A DNA stretch of 14,031 bases from CAUZSM01 sp963582685 (GCA_963582685.1 CAUZSM010000039.1:1-14031); one strand, 5' to 3'. Positions 8,501-14,031 are shown, counted from the first letter of the stretch. Made by a program: numbers and translations. Notes: generated by a model from the letters alone, not told the origin.

Positions 8501-8657
8501 CTACTTCGACTTCGATCCTTTCGATGCGGCTGATGCGCTGATTGACTCAGATGGTGATAGTTACATCAACCGATGTGAAAACGAGTGGAATACCAACCCG
8601 AAGGATTCCTCGTCCTTCCCCGGACAGGGGCAACACTGTGACCAGTTTGCTGGCTGA
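5583..8657 (+). CDS. Secreted thrombospondin type 3-like calcium-binding repeat protein
   Basis: This is a 1024-residue acidic extracellular protein. Residues 8-30 (from WAVVAIAATLCL onward) form a signal peptide or N-terminal anchor. Most of the rest consists of calcium-binding loops of the DxDxDGxxDG type. Eight exact DTDGDG and two DSDGDG copies are present, plus degenerate ones such as DTDNDG and DIDNDT, many followed by a WE or EE pair and a TNP/DP spacer. Residues about 440-523 are a repeat-free, beta-rich insertion. Residues about 545-591 resemble the calcium-loop plus beta-hairpin arrangement at the start of anthrax protective antigen (DGIEVMGWEILVVNRG, then SSDP, then DTDEDG). About sixteen N-x-S/T sequons and several cysteines are visible, two of them in the last 25 residues. 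There is no C-terminal membrane anchor or sorting signal. It probably folds only in calcium-rich seawater and serves a surface, adhesion or matrix role. The start follows the GGAG site; TTG 5532 is the alternative. Confidence 0.9.
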   Translation: MGLNHNQWAVVAIAATLCLAGVYTVIASAGDTLSSAGYKAGGGDVLPDPDETQKEAQDSDGDGISDRMERTQYGTDPNLEDTDGDGLLDGWEIMNGLDPLDDGDADFGEIINSQNPNQDDVNSGEQNETFPDPDNGPLGDPDRDGLVNEAEAALGTNPNLADSDGDGLNDRWEAEHMATVVGADGQAFTLIDPLSGNWDCSLLTPEKEAEVELALGEDEWNLLADPYNRHSCDAVLDVDTAGADTLPNYIEERYGTNPWSDDSDNDLIGDEIEISFGPLLLMNHCGVTQINPPTLPAPFTHILDDADDYSWFVEDMDGDGRLNGPSDWDTDGDGMPDGFEYCFNDILDAANASDAFGDEDEDGLSNAEEYQVAYSWGAANFTSPVNPDTDGDGMPDGWEATNGLHPVDGSNGDEDPDLDGFDKDGDGNVRMSELTGFARVYSISVEVMDWVEANQTVAWAQVTVAGGNRQNVPLQAPVSGYVYDIPALDLLNGPSNDNEVTSRNYVWIIIVEIDEMFTNLMEYNARDTDGDGIADGRSTDPLNPDTDGDGLKDGIEVMGWEILVVNRGVQTIHVSSDPGLYDTDEDGLNDSREYYHTYTNASNPDTDGDGLEDYTEAVDGFIWDGHPYQTNASMFDTDNDGLEDGEEVVLGQDQYVTHANNSDTDNDTLLDGHEVLYIPRPWQNPTNPLVNDTDGDGMLDGWEMQVESTQANTKTHSLWISTTNWMAPGCEDPQQCTKAPGGWLWRNSIRGFIGGDGDADGDGTADPRYFIHEMNLTGFTLPSSGGRWALDPSLGSAPDASYDIDNDTLTNAMEAPDRWDTNPVDDDTDQDRLPDGWEVHWSDVALSLGMVSNGTLEAYGARGPMDPSMIDSDLDGIPDGEEDFDNDGLNRTSQLNKYCPSYNDPQSFNCHIDPETPDGATFYDDLENYTNYEEFLNGTSPVLNDTDGDGMNDGPEVYHQDHDNDGMWSGWEYYFDFDPFDAADALIDSDGDSYINRCENEWNTNPKDSSSFPGQGQHCDQFAG
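5754..8600 (+). repeat. Array of coding repeats for calcium-binding DxDxDG loops
   Basis: The DNA repeatedly carries variants of GATACCGATGGWGATGG encoding DTDGDG(M/L)xDG. Spacing is irregular, from about 15 to more than 80 codons, with non-repetitive stretches between. Synonymous positions vary between copies (gatacc, gacacc, gatact), so the array is old or kept by selection on protein rather than by recent tandem duplication. The longest interruption (about 6900-7151) encodes the repeat-free beta-rich insertion. Confidence 0.85.
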
Positions 8658-8659
8658 AT

Positions 8660-8678
8660 TGTGTAAGACACACCTTTT
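8660..8678 (+). terminator. Small hairpin plus T4 tract just after a stop codon
   Basis: TGTGT (8660-8664) pairs with ACACA (8668-8672) around an AAG loop, followed by CC and TTTT (8675-8678). It begins 2 nt after the stop codon of the calcium-binding protein gene. Its geometry (5-bp stem, three-purine loop, 2-3 nt spacer, T-run) matches the structure at 5431-5452. The short T-run makes it a weak terminator candidate at best. Confidence 0.35.
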
Positions 8679-8690
8679 CACCCCGTTGTG

Positions 8691-8711
8691 ACGATTCACT
8701 GGGAGAATCGT
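8691..8711 (+). promoter_or_regulatory. Hairpin presenting a GGGA loop and overlapping the GTG start codon
   Basis: ACGATTC (8691-8697) pairs perfectly with GAATCGT (8705-8711) around the 7-nt loop ACTGGGA. Most of the only Shine-Dalgarno-like sequence (GGGAG, 8701-8705) lies in the loop, and the first two bases of GTG 8710 lie in the 3' arm. Such a fold could limit initiation at the GTG and favour ATG 8719, or act as a translational control element. The pairing is seen directly; the role is inferred. Confidence 0.45.
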
Positions 8712-10428
8712 GTGGCTGATGAAGCGGATTCCGACATACTTGAAAGCGGATGTTATGCGCCTTCATTTCATGAAGGCGAATCGATGTGCTTGGATTGCAC
8801 TTAGTTTGGCCACCATCATGGCCTTGTCAAATGTTGTCAGCATCGACGGGGGTGGTGACCTCACCCCCATGCCATTCTCGACGGGTGGCGTCGATGATGC
8901 CCCAGTAATCTCTATCGATGCAGCACAAGGGTTGGTTCTGATTCATTCTCTGAATGTAACCGGGTTCTATATCGACGAGAATGAACCGGCGGCCATCGAT
9001 TGGCTGATTCACGACGGAGAGGGTACCTTGCTTAGTGGTGACCTCATAGAATCGCTTTCTGAACCCGAGTCAACACAGTCAGCTTTGAGGATGAAATGGT
9101 GGTGGAGTATCGATGTCAACATTACAGGAATAGTCCCGTGCTCATGTATCCTCGAGTTGACCGCTACTGATTCACAAGCGCAGAAAACGGTGGAGTGGCT
9201 GATTATCTTCGGCGATAAACTCGATTTTGACCTTCGACCACAGGTACTTGTGACTGCTCCACTATGGACTGACTATGTCTCTGGAGATATTGAGGTCCGG
9301 GGCTTTGCCCTAGATGATGAGATTACTCCACCAACCGTGCAGTGGTCTCTTACACAGGACGAAACGGTTTCTGTTGCCTGCATGCAATCTTGGATACAGG
9401 TTTCAGATAATGTTGATTGGCAGAACTCATCATATGACTATGCCTTGGATGGTGGCTTCACTTTCAATTTGGATTCAACTGATTTCGATGATGGCGCACA
9501 CATCCTTCTTGTCAGAGCGGTTGATTCCACGGGTTCAACCTCTAGAGTGGCCTGCGTGCCTGTTGGCATTAACAATCAGCCCCCAGTAGCCGTTATTAGA
9601 GGGCCAGAAACAATAGTCGAGGATGATGTACTCGTCGAATTTGATGGGAGCGGTTCTGAGGACCCGGCGTGGGGTCGGGGCTCGCTGATATTCGTTTGGA
9701 CACTAGAGAAGGTCGATGGTGGGCTAGATGACAGAGTAATCGACAGCGGATTGGACAAGCGAACCTTCAGCATCATAGCGGACGATTCGGGACATTGGCG
9801 ACTCTGGTTGACGGTTGCTGACCAAGGGGGGCTGACCGATATCGCCACTCACGAATTCAATGTCACAAATGTTGCACCAATCGCGGCGTTGCGTATTGAT
9901 GGGCAGTTGATGGAGGATGGGAGTGAAGTAAGGCTCTCTGATTCAATGCACTGGCAACTCGATGCGACTGAATCAAGGGATACGGCCAATGATGTCGGAG
10001 GATTGACCTACACCTGGTATATCGATGGAGAGCCACAGATGCTCGGTCCACAGCGCTTCCTTGCACGACCCGATGACCTCGGTATGCCACATACTCTTTC
10101 CCTTGCTGTCAGTGATGATGATGGAGAGACCGATTGGGTAACCATCACTTTCGGAGTGGAAGACACGCCATCAGACCCAATGCGAGAGCAGGGGGCTAGC
10201 AGCGACCTCAACTTCGTCATCCAACTCGCTCTAGTATCGCTATTCCTTACTGGGGCAGTTATGGCAGTAGTGTTGGTGACTCGGCGCGGAAGGGCAGGGA
10301 TTTCCATTCCGAAGTGGAAGTCGCGCAGGCGCGGCAATCAAAACTCCGACCAAGTGAATATCGACCAAACCGTTGATGTCGAAGATGAAGATGACTCGAA
10401 ATCAACGAAGACTGACCGGCTGCCGTAG
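8710..10428 (+). CDS. PKD-domain surface protein with C-terminal membrane anchor
   Basis: This 572-residue protein is predicted to be exported. Starting from GTG 8710, a signal sequence lies at about 25-44 (AWIALSLATIMALSNVVS), preceded by a basic stretch. ATG 8719 or 8770 would give shorter, more typical signal peptides. Residues about 65-170 and 175-288 look like beta-sandwich domains; the cysteines CSC at 144-146, C224 and C282 may form disulfides. Residues about 290-388 (PPVAVIRGP, FDGSGSEDP, FVWTLE, WRLWLTVAD) and 389-483 (APIAALRIDG, LDATESRD, YTWYIDG, TLSLAVSDDDG) are two PKD/Ig-like domains. A single membrane helix at about 501-523 is followed by RRGR, a basic stretch and an acidic cytoplasmic tail. 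It is a cell-surface protein with its domains outside, possibly binding glycans, proteins or the calcium-repeat protein encoded 52 nt upstream. The partner is inferred from position only. Confidence 0.85.
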   Translation: MWLMKRIPTYLKADVMRLHFMKANRCAWIALSLATIMALSNVVSIDGGGDLTPMPFSTGGVDDAPVISIDAAQGLVLIHSLNVTGFYIDENEPAAIDWLIHDGEGTLLSGDLIESLSEPESTQSALRMKWWWSIDVNITGIVPCSCILELTATDSQAQKTVEWLIIFGDKLDFDLRPQVLVTAPLWTDYVSGDIEVRGFALDDEITPPTVQWSLTQDETVSVACMQSWIQVSDNVDWQNSSYDYALDGGFTFNLDSTDFDDGAHILLVRAVDSTGSTSRVACVPVGINNQPPVAVIRGPETIVEDDVLVEFDGSGSEDPAWGRGSLIFVWTLEKVDGGLDDRVIDSGLDKRTFSIIADDSGHWRLWLTVADQGGLTDIATHEFNVTNVAPIAALRIDGQLMEDGSEVRLSDSMHWQLDATESRDTANDVGGLTYTWYIDGEPQMLGPQRFLARPDDLGMPHTLSLAVSDDDGETDWVTITFGVEDTPSDPMREQGASSDLNFVIQLALVSLFLTGAVMAVVLVTRRGRAGISIPKWKSRRRGNQNSDQVNIDQTVDVEDEDDSKSTKTDRLP

Positions 10429-10435
10429 GCAGCCG
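10417..10435 (+). other. Perfect hairpin spanning the stop codon of the PKD-protein gene
   Basis: CGGCTGCC (10417-10424) pairs with GGCAGCCG (10428-10435) around a GTA loop, giving an 8-bp GC-rich stem. The TAG stop (10426-10428) sits in the loop and first base pair. No T-run follows. It may stabilise or mark the mRNA 3' end, or it may be chance GC pairing. Confidence 0.5.
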
Positions 10436-10440
10436 CGTGT

Positions 10441-10475
10441 ATGCGAATGGCTCATGAAGGGCCATCGGTTCGCAT
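10441..10475 (+). promoter_or_regulatory. Second hairpin, ending 6 nt before the pepP start
   Basis: ATGCGAA (10441-10447) pairs with TTCGCAT (10469-10475), and TGGC (10448-10451) continues with GCCA (10461-10464), leaving a four-base bulge TCGG on the 3' side. It fills the rest of the 53-nt gap between the PKD-protein gene and pepP and leaves no room for a ribosome-binding site. pepP is therefore either leaderless from its own transcript or controlled by this structure. Confidence 0.45.
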
Positions 10476-10481
10476 CCAAAC

Positions 10482-11810
10482 ATGTTCGGTGAGGAATCAT
10501 CCACGCTCGGCGCAAGACCCTCAGGTATCAGTGGTGCCGAGCGTTCTCAGCGACAGGCTGCCTTCCTCGCTGAAATCGATACAGACAGTCTGGTATTGAT
10601 TACCAACAATCCAACCGCTTCCCGCAGCGCGGATGTAAACCACAGACACCGGGCAAATTCCTACCTTCTCTACCTCACAGGATGGACCGAGCCCAACGGT
10701 GTGGTGGCATTCCACCATAGCGAGGAGAAGTGGGTATCTCGGCTCTACGTGATGCCCAGAGACATCCTGCGAGAAACTTGGGAAGGTCGTAGGCCAGGAG
10801 TGGAAGGAGCGTTGACTGGCTGGCCAGTTGATGAGACCGTCAGTAGGGATGATATCGCCGAGGACCTCGCTAGTCTGCTGAAAAACTGCAACCGCGTCTA
10901 TCACATCCGTGGCCTAGACTCGGAAGTGGATGAGTTGGTGGATGCGGCATTTAGCGAGGCAGAATTGAGTGACCCTAGACCAATCCTCGATGAGATGCGA
11001 CTGTGCAAGAGCGATGCTGAGATTGCTCTGATGCAGCATGCGGCCGATATCGGTTCAATTGCCCATATCGAAGCAATGCGTAATTGCAAACCCGCGATGG
11101 GCGAGTGGCAGATGCAAGCTATCCTCGAGGGTTGTTTCGTCTACCACCAAAGTGAATGGGCCTACCCGAGCATCGTCGGTTCTGGTGATAATGCCACAAT
11201 ATTGCACTACGGTGAGAACTCTGACGAGATGAGGGGCGGTGACGTAGTGCTGATAGATGCTGGCTGTGAAGTCGACGGATATGCCTGCGACATTACCCGT
11301 TCATTCCCTGTCAATGGAAAATTCAGTGATGAGCAACGGGCCATTTACGACCTAGTATTGAAATCCCAACTTGCGGCGATTGATGCTGTTAAGGTAGGCG
11401 CGCCTTACTCGGACCCCCACCAAGTAGTCTGCGAGGTTCTTGCTCAAGGCCTGATTGAACTCGGTATCCTTGATGGGCCGCTGGAAGATGCAAAGGGCGA
11501 GGATGGCGTTCGCCAATTCTTCATGCACGGAACAGGGCATTGGCTTGGGCTTGACGTGCATGATGTAGGGGGTGCCCGAATGTCTGATGATGAGGTGAGT
11601 CTGGAATTTGAGCCTGGGATGGTTGTGACCATCGAGCCGGGGCTATACTTCGGGGCATGGCGTGATGACATTACGATTGATGAGCGATGGGCTGGAATCG
11701 GTATTCGCATCGAGGACGATGTCCTCGTTACCGAAGATGGTCCGGTTGTTCTTACCGCATCCTGCCCAAAATCTGCTGAAGAAATCGAAGCACTGGTTGG
11801 CTCGGCCTAG
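10482..11810 (+). CDS. pepP: Xaa-Pro aminopeptidase (aminopeptidase P, peptidase family M24B)
   Basis: This 442-residue cytosolic metallopeptidase removes N-terminal residues that precede proline, completing the breakdown of proline-containing peptides. Residues about 10-170 form the aminopeptidase P N-terminal domain, with NSYLLYLTGWTEPNGV and WEGRRPGVEGA matching the PepP pattern of bacterial enzymes. The catalytic pita-bread domain follows. All five dimetal ligands are present: Asp259 (LIDAG), Asp270 (CDITRSFP), His349 (MHGTGHWLG), Glu385 (TIEPGLY) and Glu411 (GIRIEDDVLV). Supporting His353 and His360 (DVHDVG) are also there. Length is typical of the family. No Shine-Dalgarno site is visible before ATG 10482, and a hairpin ends 6 nt upstream. 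The next gene begins 8 nt after the stop, so the two are likely co-transcribed. A prolidase (PepQ) function is less likely given the N-domain motifs. Confidence 0.95.
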   Translation: MFGEESSTLGARPSGISGAERSQRQAAFLAEIDTDSLVLITNNPTASRSADVNHRHRANSYLLYLTGWTEPNGVVAFHHSEEKWVSRLYVMPRDILRETWEGRRPGVEGALTGWPVDETVSRDDIAEDLASLLKNCNRVYHIRGLDSEVDELVDAAFSEAELSDPRPILDEMRLCKSDAEIALMQHAADIGSIAHIEAMRNCKPAMGEWQMQAILEGCFVYHQSEWAYPSIVGSGDNATILHYGENSDEMRGGDVVLIDAGCEVDGYACDITRSFPVNGKFSDEQRAIYDLVLKSQLAAIDAVKVGAPYSDPHQVVCEVLAQGLIELGILDGPLEDAKGEDGVRQFFMHGTGHWLGLDVHDVGGARMSDDEVSLEFEPGMVVTIEPGLYFGAWRDDITIDERWAGIGIRIEDDVLVTEDGPVVLTASCPKSAEEIEALVGSA

Positions 11811-11813
11811 GAG
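11810..11813 (+). promoter_or_regulatory. GGAG ribosome-binding site of the mqnC-type gene
   Basis: GGAG overlaps the last base of the pepP stop codon (TAG, 11808-11810). It lies 5 nt before ATG 11819 and 8 nt before the adjacent ATG 11822. The spacing of 9 nt for the identical GGAGTTGAAAT at 5570 suggests that 11822 may be the true start. The difference is one residue. Confidence 0.6.
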
Positions 11814-11818
11814 TTGAA

Positions 11819-13000
11819 ATGATGAGTGATTGGAGAAGTATTCTCAAGGCCCAACGCCAACTAGGTGCCGAACGCCTCAGTGTTGAGGATGCGACCACTC
11901 TGTACGAGGAGGCGGATCTAGGAGCACTGCGACAGGCTGCCCTTGAAAGGCGTAGACAAGTGGTTCCCGGCGGCCATGTGACCTACCTCATTGACAGGAA
12001 TGTGAATTACACGAATGTATGTACCATCAACTGCCAATTCTGCTCGTTCTATCGGCCACCCGGTCATTCTGAGACATATACCCAAACCTACGAGGAAATA
12101 AGCCAACGGTTCGCTGAGTTGGAGGCCGTGGATGGGGTCCGTGTTCTGATGCAGGGTGGTGTTAATCCAGAACTGTCATTCGAATGGTATGAGGATTTGA
12201 TTCGATACCTGCGCAAGCAGCACCCAAGCATCGCACTCGATTGCTTCTCTCCGATTGAAATCGAGGGTATCGCGGATGTCTGCGGACTTTCCACTCTGCA
12301 AGTGCTCTCTCGCCTCAAAGAAGCTGGGATGCACGGATTACCTGGAGGTGGGGCTGAGATGCTGGTCGATGATGTTCGTCTGGACATCTCGCCGAAGAAG
12401 GGCAGTGCCGAGAACTGGCTCAGGGTGATGCAGGAGGCTCAGTCCATTGGACTGACCACCTCCGCCACCAATGTGATTGGCTTCGGCGAGAGCGAGTTGC
12501 ATCGAGTCAAGCACATGGCTAGAATTCGGGATATGCAGGATGAGGCTCATGACAAAGATTGGTGCGGATTCACTTCATTCATCGCATGGCCTGTTCAGCT
12601 GGAGAACAATGCCTTCGGCAGGCGTAACCGTGGTAGAAATAGAATGGAGTTGGGGGTTGGACCAACGGAATATCTTCGCCACATAGCCATCTCTAGGCTA
12701 TTCTTCGACAATATCGACCATATCCAAGCATCATGGCCTACAATGGGTCTTGATGTTGCTCAGATGGCTCTTTTCGGCGGTGCCGACGATGCGGGCTCGA
12801 CCATGATGGAGGAGAATGTTGTGTCGGCATCAGGCACAGAGAAGACCTGCGCGTTAGAGGTAGAATTACAGGAGGCTATCATGCGTGCTGGATTCCGACC
12901 GATAAGGCGCGACTCGGATTACAATCTGCTCGATACTGCAATAATCGTCACTGAGGCGAGCGAGTTGGCTGCGCCCCCTCCAATCCAACCCATTTCTTGA
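11819..13000 (+). CDS. mqnC: Radical SAM cyclic dehypoxanthine futalosine synthase, MqnC type
   Basis: MqnC uses a 4Fe-4S cluster and S-adenosylmethionine to cyclise dehypoxanthine futalosine in the futalosine route to menaquinone. The cluster motif is Cys68-x3-Cys72-x2-Cys75 (CTINCQFCSF), directly after RNVNYTNV. Other family signatures are LMQGGVNP, LPGGGAEML, NVIGFGES followed by HRV, IQASWPTMG, and GSTMMEENVVSASG near the C-terminus. The GGGAE and SWPTMG/MMEENV motifs fit MqnC better than MqnE, CofG or CofH, which share the fold. Length (393 residues) is close to the family norm. An ATG pair begins the gene; GGAG lies just upstream, overlapping the pepP stop, so translation may be coupled. 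Its stop codon is one base from that of the convergent PNGase F-like gene. I see no other menaquinone gene here, so pathway membership rests on family identity. Confidence 0.88.
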   Translation: MMSDWRSILKAQRQLGAERLSVEDATTLYEEADLGALRQAALERRRQVVPGGHVTYLIDRNVNYTNVCTINCQFCSFYRPPGHSETYTQTYEEISQRFAELEAVDGVRVLMQGGVNPELSFEWYEDLIRYLRKQHPSIALDCFSPIEIEGIADVCGLSTLQVLSRLKEAGMHGLPGGGAEMLVDDVRLDISPKKGSAENWLRVMQEAQSIGLTTSATNVIGFGESELHRVKHMARIRDMQDEAHDKDWCGFTSFIAWPVQLENNAFGRRNRGRNRMELGVGPTEYLRHIAISRLFFDNIDHIQASWPTMGLDVAQMALFGGADDAGSTMMEENVVSASGTEKTCALEVELQEAIMRAGFRPIRRDSDYNLLDTAIIVTEASELAAPPPIQPIS

Positions 13001-13001
13001 A

Positions 13002-14030
13002 TCACTGCTGCTCTGCGCAGTCCTCATCGGCTGTTGCTGCTTTGTTCTCGCTAGCAGCAATAGGTCCAACTGGGGCATGACCAGCAGTGGGCGCGATGCC
13101 GTCCTCGGAGGAACAGTTTGGCAGCGGCTCTCCCGGCTCATCGACAGAATTTGGAGCAGGGTTTCCAGCACTGACATTCGACCAGTAAACAACGTATGAA
13201 GTCACCCTGATATCTTGGTTAGCACCAGATTGTTCATTCTGAGGGACATAGTTCTGACCGTCATATAGACCAGCATATTGAAGCGTGTTCGGGCCACCGA
13301 AAAAATCGACCCAATCGGTAATATCCCAATTCCATTGCTTGACATCTTGGCCCGCACACCAGCCAGCCCTACCATACGGCCAAGACCCTAATTGGTTGAC
13401 AACGGTTCCGACATCTGTTTCTTTTGCACAGCCTTCGTCGTCACTATTGTGTGTGCTGTTGCCAGCCATTGGATGATCCTCCTGCACATCATAGCCATTC
13501 ATCATATAGCGATGCTCATGATTGCAGAACTCAGCACAGTTTGCGTTGTCTTTGCCAAATCCATGTCCAGTGATGCTGGCAGTAAGCGTGACCTTCTCGA
13601 CATCGCTGGTCAGGTTGAGGTCGTGAAATCTCTTGTAACGCGAATCGTTGTTGTATTCTCCTCTGAAGGCACCCCCGCCAAATGCCCATTCGGCATCGAT
13701 AGGTCGCAATCCATCGTCATCCCAAGTAGAAAGATAGATGCTGATGTTGAACCAACCACCATTGGCCCCACTATAGCGGAATTCGGTATGACCACCACCC
13801 AATAGCATAAACAAGTAAGAACTTACATCAGTTAACCAACGCCCCTCCCGTCCATATGTCGTGATGTATCTGACGAATTCTGTACCGCAGGTTGAGTGGT
13901 TGCCAGCCTCAGTGCAGATGTTCAATCTCTGGTCGTAGTCCCACTCGTGGCAACCACCATACCTGTCTACTGAACCATCCCCGTCATCATCGATGCCGTA
14001 GCGATCTCGATGCTCGATGCAAGCATGATG
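13002..14030 (-). CDS. Peptide-N-glycosidase F-like protein, probably secreted (5' truncated)
   Basis: 342 residues are visible and the frame stays open to the right edge, so the N-terminus and any signal peptide are missing; the TTG at 13925 is internal. PNGase F cleaves N-glycans from asparagine. Both beta-sandwich domains are recognisable. The first has GCHEWDYDQRLNIC, EFVRYITTYGREGRWLTDVS and LLGGGHTEFRY; the second has ASITGHGFGKDNANCAEFC, GSWPYGRAGWC and DITDWVD. Compared from memory with the Elizabethkingia enzyme, the catalytic Asp60 (WD, codon 13938-13940) and Glu206 (CAEF, codon 13530-13532) are conserved, whereas Glu118 appears replaced near TEFRYSGAN. A calcium-binding loop DDDGDGSVD (13965-13991) precedes the first catalytic motif. 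The tail (about 13004-13115) is Ala, Glu and Pro rich with two cysteines. Several N-x-S/T sequons are present. Fold assignment is good; glycosidase activity is inferred. Confidence 0.82.
   Translation of the reverse strand, partial: HHACIEHRDRYGIDDDGDGSVDRYGGCHEWDYDQRLNICTEAGNHSTCGTEFVRYITTYGREGRWLTDVSSYLFMLLGGGHTEFRYSGANGGWFNISIYLSTWDDDGLRPIDAEWAFGGGAFRGEYNNDSRYKRFHDLNLTSDVEKVTLTASITGHGFGKDNANCAEFCNHEHRYMMNGYDVQEDHPMAGNSTHNSDDEGCAKETDVGTVVNQLGSWPYGRAGWCAGQDVKQWNWDITDWVDFFGGPNTLQYAGLYDGQNYVPQNEQSGANQDIRVTSYVVYWSNVSAGNPAPNSVDEPGEPLPNCSSEDGIAPTAGHAPVGPIAASENKAATADEDCAEQQ
13965..13991 (-). other. Calcium-binding loop motif inside the PNGase F-like protein
   Basis: Nine codons on the - strand read DDDGDGSVD, a full DxDxDGxxD loop of the type seen throughout the large secreted protein at 5583-8657. 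It lies seven residues before the catalytic WD aspartate. I do not recall this loop in the characterised bacterial PNGase F sequence. It may be a calcium site that stabilises the active-site strand. Confidence 0.6.
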
Positions 14031-14031
14031 C

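Noticed and set aside
5754..8600. Possible CRISPR or tandem DNA repeat array
   Set aside because: Repeat spacing is irregular, the copies differ at synonymous positions and stay in frame. These are coding repeats for calcium loops.
13923..13925. TTG (- strand) as the start of the PNGase F-like gene
   Set aside because: The catalytic CHEWD motif lies upstream in the same frame, so the gene continues beyond the right edge.

Overview
The window looks archaeal, most likely a planktonic Marine Group II euryarchaeon (Candidatus Poseidoniales) or a close relative. This is inferred from gene content and style: very long secreted proteins built from calcium-binding DxDxDGxxD repeats, a PKD-domain surface protein with a C-terminal membrane anchor, weak or absent Shine-Dalgarno sites before several genes, GTG starts and short intergenic gaps. 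No rRNA or universal marker gene is present, so the placement is not proven. I see no tRNA, rRNA, CRISPR array, transposase or integrase.

Layout. Seven genes lie on the + strand and one on the - strand. (1) Positions 1-983 hold the 3' part of a PLP-dependent AlaA-like aminotransferase. (2) Positions 1093-4266 encode a 1057-residue polytopic membrane protein with a cytoplasmic helical/TPR-like region and a basic disordered tail. (3) Positions 4247-5428 overlap its end and encode an unrecognised protein that appears to be a tandem duplication, with a faint likeness to V4R-type domains. (4) Positions 5583-8657 encode a secreted, acidic, thrombospondin-type-3-like calcium-binding protein. (5) Positions 8710-10428 encode a PKD-domain protein anchored by one C-terminal transmembrane helix. 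(6) Positions 10482-11810 encode Xaa-Pro aminopeptidase (PepP, M24B). (7) Positions 11819-13000, 8 nt downstream, encode a radical-SAM enzyme of the MqnC type. (8) On the - strand, 14030 down to 13002, is a PNGase F-like enzyme whose 5' end is outside the window. Its stop codon is one base from the mqnC stop.

How the genes may work together. Genes 2-5 form a co-oriented block of envelope or surface proteins: a polytopic membrane protein, a partner of unknown function, a secreted calcium-binding protein and a membrane-anchored PKD protein. Genes 6, 7 and 1 are metabolic (peptide turnover, menaquinone biosynthesis, amino-acid transamination). The PNGase F-like protein is probably exported and acts on N-glycoproteins. 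A calcium-binding loop of the same DxDxDGxxD class lies directly before its catalytic Asp motif, which ties it in style to the secretome of the neighbouring block.

The main candidates for something undescribed are: the unknown pair at 1093-5428; the PNGase F-like archaeal enzyme with its calcium loop and apparent loss of one conserved Glu; and a set of compact RNA hairpins placed exactly at stop codons and start sites between these genes.
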